Below, piece by piece: positions 61,103-64,000 of a stretch of DNA of 64,000 nt (position 1 is its first letter; each line of letters begins with the position of its first letter). The position numbers were made by a program, and so were the translations under genes. The notes below the pieces were generated by a model. It saw only the letters and a program-made list of their open reading frames with translations, searched no databases and was not told where the DNA came from. This DNA is from Actinobacteria bacterium IMCC19121 (lineage in GTDB: Bacteria > Actinomycetota > Actinomycetes > Nanopelagicales > Nanopelagicaceae). The stretch is taken from the NCBI GenBank assembly GCA_002284895.1, contig CP015605.1:372001-436000 (forward strand), written 5' to 3'.

Positions 61103-62911
61103 ATGTCTACAAAGACAACTTTCAAGCGCATAGCGCTTGTTACGGTTGCCGCAATGGGCTTTGGTCTTCTCTCAGTAGCTCCTTCAACGGCAACTACTCA
61201 GCAAGACACATTGACCGTATCATCAGCGACATCCACAATTGCAGCAGGATCCTCTGGATCAATTATTGTGACCCAGGGATTCCTTGGAGTTAGCTCAGAC
61301 ACAATGTCTGTGACTGCGTCACTAACATCAGCGCCAGCTACTAACGTAGCGATGCCTGTTGTTAGTACATCTCTAACCTACACAGGAACCGTGTTGGTCT
61401 CGGCAGATAATTTATCAGGTTACTTGACTGATACAGGTTCTGTTACTACATATAGCAAGGCGTCTGCTGAATTTAAAGTCACATTCGCACCTACTGTTCC
61501 AGGAACTTATGTAATTACATTTACACCTCACAACATAAGTTCTACAACAGGAAATCCGGTCACTGCAGCTACAAGAACTACTGTGGTACCACAGGCTGCA
61601 GCAGTTACATGGACAGTAACAGTTCCTTCAGGAACAGTTGGAGATACAACTTCAACTATTGTTACTCGTGCAGCCGGTGTTTCAACTGGTTCAGCGGCGA
61701 CAATTTCTGTAGCGTCAGGTAGTTCAACTGCTCAAGCTGCAACAATTGAAGTAACTCCACTTATCGCATCAGTTGCAACTACTGGTTCAACAATAATCAC
61801 TGCAACTGTTACAGGTGCAGGTACTGTTGGAGCTGGTACATCAGCAACTCAGGCATCAACTGGCCTGAAGACAGCAACTTATAATGGAACGGCTGCTGGC
61901 CTTGGTTATGTAACTCTTTGGGCCGATGGCACTTCCGGTTCATCATCTGTTGCAATTACCGTTAACGGAACTGCAGTTGGAACAGCTACAGCAACATTTA
62001 CTGGCGCTGTCGCAACAGTTACAGCAACACTGGCTAAGCCAGTTATTGCTGCTGGTTCAACTGCTACAGCAGGAGTAATCACAATAGTTGCTAAGGATGC
62101 AAACGGAAACGGAGTATCTGGAACAACGCTTTATGCAGTTTCATCAGGTTCATCAATTGTTAGTACATCTGTTACAACTGGCTCAGCTGGTGCGGCTTCA
62201 ATTAGCCTCGTCGGTAAGGTAGCTGGAACTAACACTGTAACTATTCAGAACGTTGCAGCTGGATCAACTGCTACTATTTCAGCAGCAGCTCTTTCAGTAC
62301 GCGTTGGTTCAAATGTTGAATCTTCAGTAACAATGAAACTTGACAAGGAAACATATGCTCCAGGTGATCAAGCTACTGTAACTGTAACTATCAAGGATGC
62401 AGCTGGAAATGCTGTTGTTGATGGTACATACGCTGCATTCGCAGCAGATGTAACAAGTACTCGCGCAATGTCTGCTGGTACATTGCCTACAGCTTCAATC
62501 ACTGTTGGATCAACAGTAGGTGTAAAGACCTACGTAGTTAACGTTCCTAACTCAGAAGGTGCTTTCACAATCTCAGCACTTCCTGGAGCAGGAATGTTAG
62601 GAGCAGGTTCTGCAGTTGCAATCTCAGCAACAGCAACTGTTACACCTTCAGCAGCAACTACTGCAGCAAATGAGGTAGCGCAAGCTGCAGCAGATGCAGC
62701 AGCAGAAGCAACTGATGCAGCAAATGCAGCAACTGATGCAGCAAATGCAGCAGCAGAAGCAGCAGATGCAGCAACAGCAGCAGCACAAGATGCCGCTGAT
62801 GCAGTTGCGGCTTTGAGTACTCAGGTTGCATCGCTAATCGCGGGTCTAAAGGCCCAATTGACGGCGTTAACAAACCTAGTAATCAAGATCCAGAAGAAGG
62901 TAAAGGCTTAA
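61103..62911 (+). CDS. Secreted Ala/Thr/Ser-rich surface protein with C-terminal coiled coil
   Basis: A 602-residue exported protein, with a strong GAAAGGA ribosome site. A signal peptide (about residues 1-30, TTFKRIALVTVAAMGFGLLS then APSTA) is followed by about 480 residues of beta-rich, Ig-like repeats such as VTVTIKDAAGNAVVDGTYA and ITIVAKDANGNGVSGTT. Residues about 525-602 are an Ala-rich heptad coil (TDAANAA repeats), then a more hydrophobic and basic end (KAQLTALTNLVIKIQKKVKA). No LPXTG or S-layer homology motif is seen. It resembles major surface proteins of acI actinobacteria and is a likely glycan acceptor (inference). Confidence 0.8.
   Translation: MSTKTTFKRIALVTVAAMGFGLLSVAPSTATTQQDTLTVSSATSTIAAGSSGSIIVTQGFLGVSSDTMSVTASLTSAPATNVAMPVVSTSLTYTGTVLVSADNLSGYLTDTGSVTTYSKASAEFKVTFAPTVPGTYVITFTPHNISSTTGNPVTAATRTTVVPQAAAVTWTVTVPSGTVGDTTSTIVTRAAGVSTGSAATISVASGSSTAQAATIEVTPLIASVATTGSTIITATVTGAGTVGAGTSATQASTGLKTATYNGTAAGLGYVTLWADGTSGSSSVAITVNGTAVGTATATFTGAVATVTATLAKPVIAAGSTATAGVITIVAKDANGNGVSGTTLYAVSSGSSIVSTSVTTGSAGAASISLVGKVAGTNTVTIQNVAAGSTATISAAALSVRVGSNVESSVTMKLDKETYAPGDQATVTVTIKDAAGNAVVDGTYAAFAADVTSTRAMSAGTLPTASITVGSTVGVKTYVVNVPNSEGAFTISALPGAGMLGAGSAVAISATATVTPSAATTAANEVAQAAADAAAEATDAANAATDAANAAAEAADAATAAAQDAADAVAALSTQVASLIAGLKAQLTALTNLVIKIQKKVKA
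62711..62752 (+). repeat. Perfect 21-base tandem repeat (2 copies) encoding a heptad
   Basis: Two identical copies of a 21-base unit (62711-62731 and 62732-62752) encode TDAANAA twice, within a larger GCA-rich stretch (about 62690-62800). Because the unit is seven codons long, gain or loss of copies keeps both frame and coiled-coil heptad phase. Confidence 0.9.
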
Positions 62912-62943
62912 AGAGCCCCCTTTGATCTGATAAAGATCTAGAA

Positions 62944-62988
62944 CCGAAACCCGGTTCCCTCTTCGGAGGGGGCCGGGTTTCGGCCTTT
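62944..62988 (+). terminator. Strong intrinsic terminator after the surface-protein gene
   Basis: CCGAAACCCGG (62944-62954) pairs perfectly with CCGGGTTTCGG (62973-62983). The top of the stem is a second hairpin CCCTC-TTCG-GAGGG with a UUCG tetraloop. CCTTTCT follows. This long, stable hairpin suits a highly transcribed gene. Confidence 0.85.
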
Positions 62989-63017
62989 CTAGGCAATAGT
63001 TAAGTAGGCTTGTCATT

Positions 63018-64000
63018 ATGTTGGAAACAAGAAGCAAGCAAATATTAGGCACCCTCATATTGGTTGCAGTAACTGCGATCACATTAGTTGTTGCGCCATA
63101 TACCTTGATAGACCCCATGGCCTTACCCAAATTAGTAGTTTTAGCATTTCTTGCAATAGTTACACTTTCTCTTATCGCTCCTGCATTAAAGAATTTGTTT
63201 AAATCAAATTACAAAACGTTAGCCATGATGAGTGCTTTATTTGTTTTTCAGATAGTTCTCGTGATGCTATTTTCAGGAGCAAATATCACCGCGCAGTTTC
63301 TTGGTACATACCAGCGTCAAACTGGCGCACTTACTTATATCTGCCTAGCACTCCTCATGCTTAGCGCATCATTCGTCTCCGATAGTGACTTTATAAAGAG
63401 ATTTATACGTATTACTTTAATAGTTGGCGTTATCCTAATTATCTATGGGAATTTTCAATATTTTGGGCTTGAACCCTTCCCATATGTTAATGCCTACACT
63501 GTAAATGCTCCGATTGGAACATTTGGTAATCCAAACTTTCAATCAGCTTTCATGGGCATGATTGCTGTTGTTTCTTTCACAATGGTGTTGAACAAGTCCT
63601 ATAAGAACTCAATGAGGGTTGTGCTGGCGCTTGCTGGCGTTGCTTCTTTGATTGTCGTTTATGAAACCCTATCAAAACAGGGTTTCTTAAACTTTACCGC
63701 AGGATTTGGTGCAGTAATCATTCTCTGGCTGTTTATGATAAAGCGGAAGTCTTTGGCATTAGCAGCTTCTTGTCTTGGTGCAATAGGAACGGTTTTTACT
63801 TTTCTAGGCTTAATTAACACTGGCCCCTTAGCAAGTTTTCTATTCAAAAGCTCACTTGAAGCACGAGGGTGTTATTGGCGCGCTGGGATGAAAATGGTAG
63901 TAGATCATCCATTTTTTGGGGTTGGAATGGATGGGTTTGGGAATTGGTTTGCACGCGTTCGACTAGCGGATTGTGCCGCTAAATTCTCTACTTGGTCGAA
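63018..64000 (+). CDS. O-antigen ligase/polymerase-type membrane protein, N-terminal part
   Basis: The frame starts at ATG 63018 (LETRSKQILGTL) after the terminator and is open to the window end, giving 327 residues with many membrane helices. FFGVGMDGFGNWF preceded by YWRAGMKMVVDHP is the R/W...hP..GvG..f pattern of the O-antigen ligase (Wzy_C) family, and QTGALTYICLALLMLSASF lies in an earlier helix. The external catalytic loop is cut at the edge. It could be a Wzy polymerase, a WaaL-like ligase or a PglL-type protein glycosyltransferase acting on the neighbouring surface protein. Confidence 0.75.
   Translation, partial: MLETRSKQILGTLILVAVTAITLVVAPYTLIDPMALPKLVVLAFLAIVTLSLIAPALKNLFKSNYKTLAMMSALFVFQIVLVMLFSGANITAQFLGTYQRQTGALTYICLALLMLSASFVSDSDFIKRFIRITLIVGVILIIYGNFQYFGLEPFPYVNAYTVNAPIGTFGNPNFQSAFMGMIAVVSFTMVLNKSYKNSMRVVLALAGVASLIVVYETLSKQGFLNFTAGFGAVIILWLFMIKRKSLALAASCLGAIGTVFTFLGLINTGPLASFLFKSSLEARGCYWRAGMKMVVDHPFFGVGMDGFGNWFARVRLADCAAKFSTWS

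Noticed and set aside
62690-62800. CRISPR-like array
   Set aside because: The repeats are short, lack spacers, are in frame and code for Ala-rich heptads; no cas gene is present.
62658-62873. Leu/His/Gln-rich frame on the minus strand
   Set aside because: It is a mirror of the GCA-rich coiled-coil coding repeat on the plus strand, with no ribosome site and no sensible protein composition.
1-64000. Prophage, insertion sequence or integrative element
   Set aside because: No transposase, recombinase, phage structural gene or long terminal inverted repeat was recognised anywhere in the window.

Overview
The window looks like a chromosomal surface-polysaccharide region of a small, low-GC actinobacterium. 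The best guess is a freshwater acI-type organism (Nanopelagicales, the Planktophila/Nanopelagicus group). This rests on very tight gene packing, frequent GTG and TTG starts, tRNAs without an encoded CCA end, a long ECF-like sigma factor carrying an Ala/Thr-rich exported domain, and a secreted Ala/Thr/Ser-rich surface protein. The taxonomic call is inference; no rRNA or marker gene is present. I see no transposase, integrase, phage or CRISPR sequence.

Layout. 1-5.0 kb: end of a medium-chain dehydrogenase, a WbuC-like cupin, a NodU/CmcH-type carbamoyltransferase, a TIGR04372-type glycosyltransferase and a glyoxalase-like protein. 5.1-6.8 kb: GtrB-like glycosyltransferase and methyltransferase. 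7.0-15.0 kb: a complete pseudaminic acid set (pseG, pseB, pseC, pseH-like, pseI, pseF) followed by a HisH/HisF/N-acetyl-sugar amidotransferase trio (WbuY/WbuZ/WbuX; PseA-like), which predicts CMP-pseudaminic acid carrying an acetamidino group. 15-34 kb: NDP-sugar epimerases, an AsnB-like amidotransferase, a UDP-GlcNAc-type dehydrogenase, a split alcohol-dehydrogenase/Gfo-Idh pair, FkbM methyltransferases and many GT-A and GT-B glycosyltransferases, often alternating strand with tail-to-tail overlaps. 34-37 kb: rmlA, rmlB, rmlD, rmlC for dTDP-L-rhamnose. 37.3-40.4 kb: ABC exporter/flippase and a GT2. 40.5-43.2 kb: C-methyltransferase, RmlC-like epimerase and reductase, predicting a C-methyl-branched dTDP-deoxysugar.

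43.2-46.2 kb is a housekeeping break: a decayed-looking 0.8 kb stretch, a tRNA-Glu/Asp/Phe operon, a SIMPL-domain exported protein and a Sua5/YrdC threonylcarbamoyl-AMP synthase. 46.2-48.1 kb: gmd and fcl for GDP-L-fucose. 48.4-57.7 kb: one long co-directional cluster with CDP-glucose synthesis and dehydration (rfbF, rfbG), a GtrB, an SDR, a 3-dehydroquinate-synthase-like sugar phosphate cyclase, an acetolactate-synthase-like ThDP enzyme, an epimerase/reductase, an HpcH/HpaI-type aldolase, GtrA and a methyltransferase, followed by a GT-C membrane glycosyltransferase. This is the strongest candidate for an undescribed pathway, making a CDP-linked carbon-branched, chain-extended or carbocyclic sugar that could be moved across the membrane on a polyprenyl carrier.

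59.1-64 kb: a 0.4 kb GC-rich, hairpin-rich non-coding stretch, a sigma factor fused through one membrane helix to an exported domain, a structured leader, a large secreted surface protein ending in an Ala-rich coiled coil, a strong terminator, and the start of an O-antigen-ligase-type membrane protein cut by the window edge.

Together the genes supply at least five activated sugars (CMP-Pse derivative, dTDP-Rha, dTDP-C-methyl sugar, GDP-Fuc, CDP-sugar) plus an oxidised UDP-sugar branch, the transferases to assemble them, at least one flippase candidate and a possible ligase. I saw no initiating phosphoglycosyltransferase, Wzx-type flippase or GDP-mannose synthesis gene in the window.
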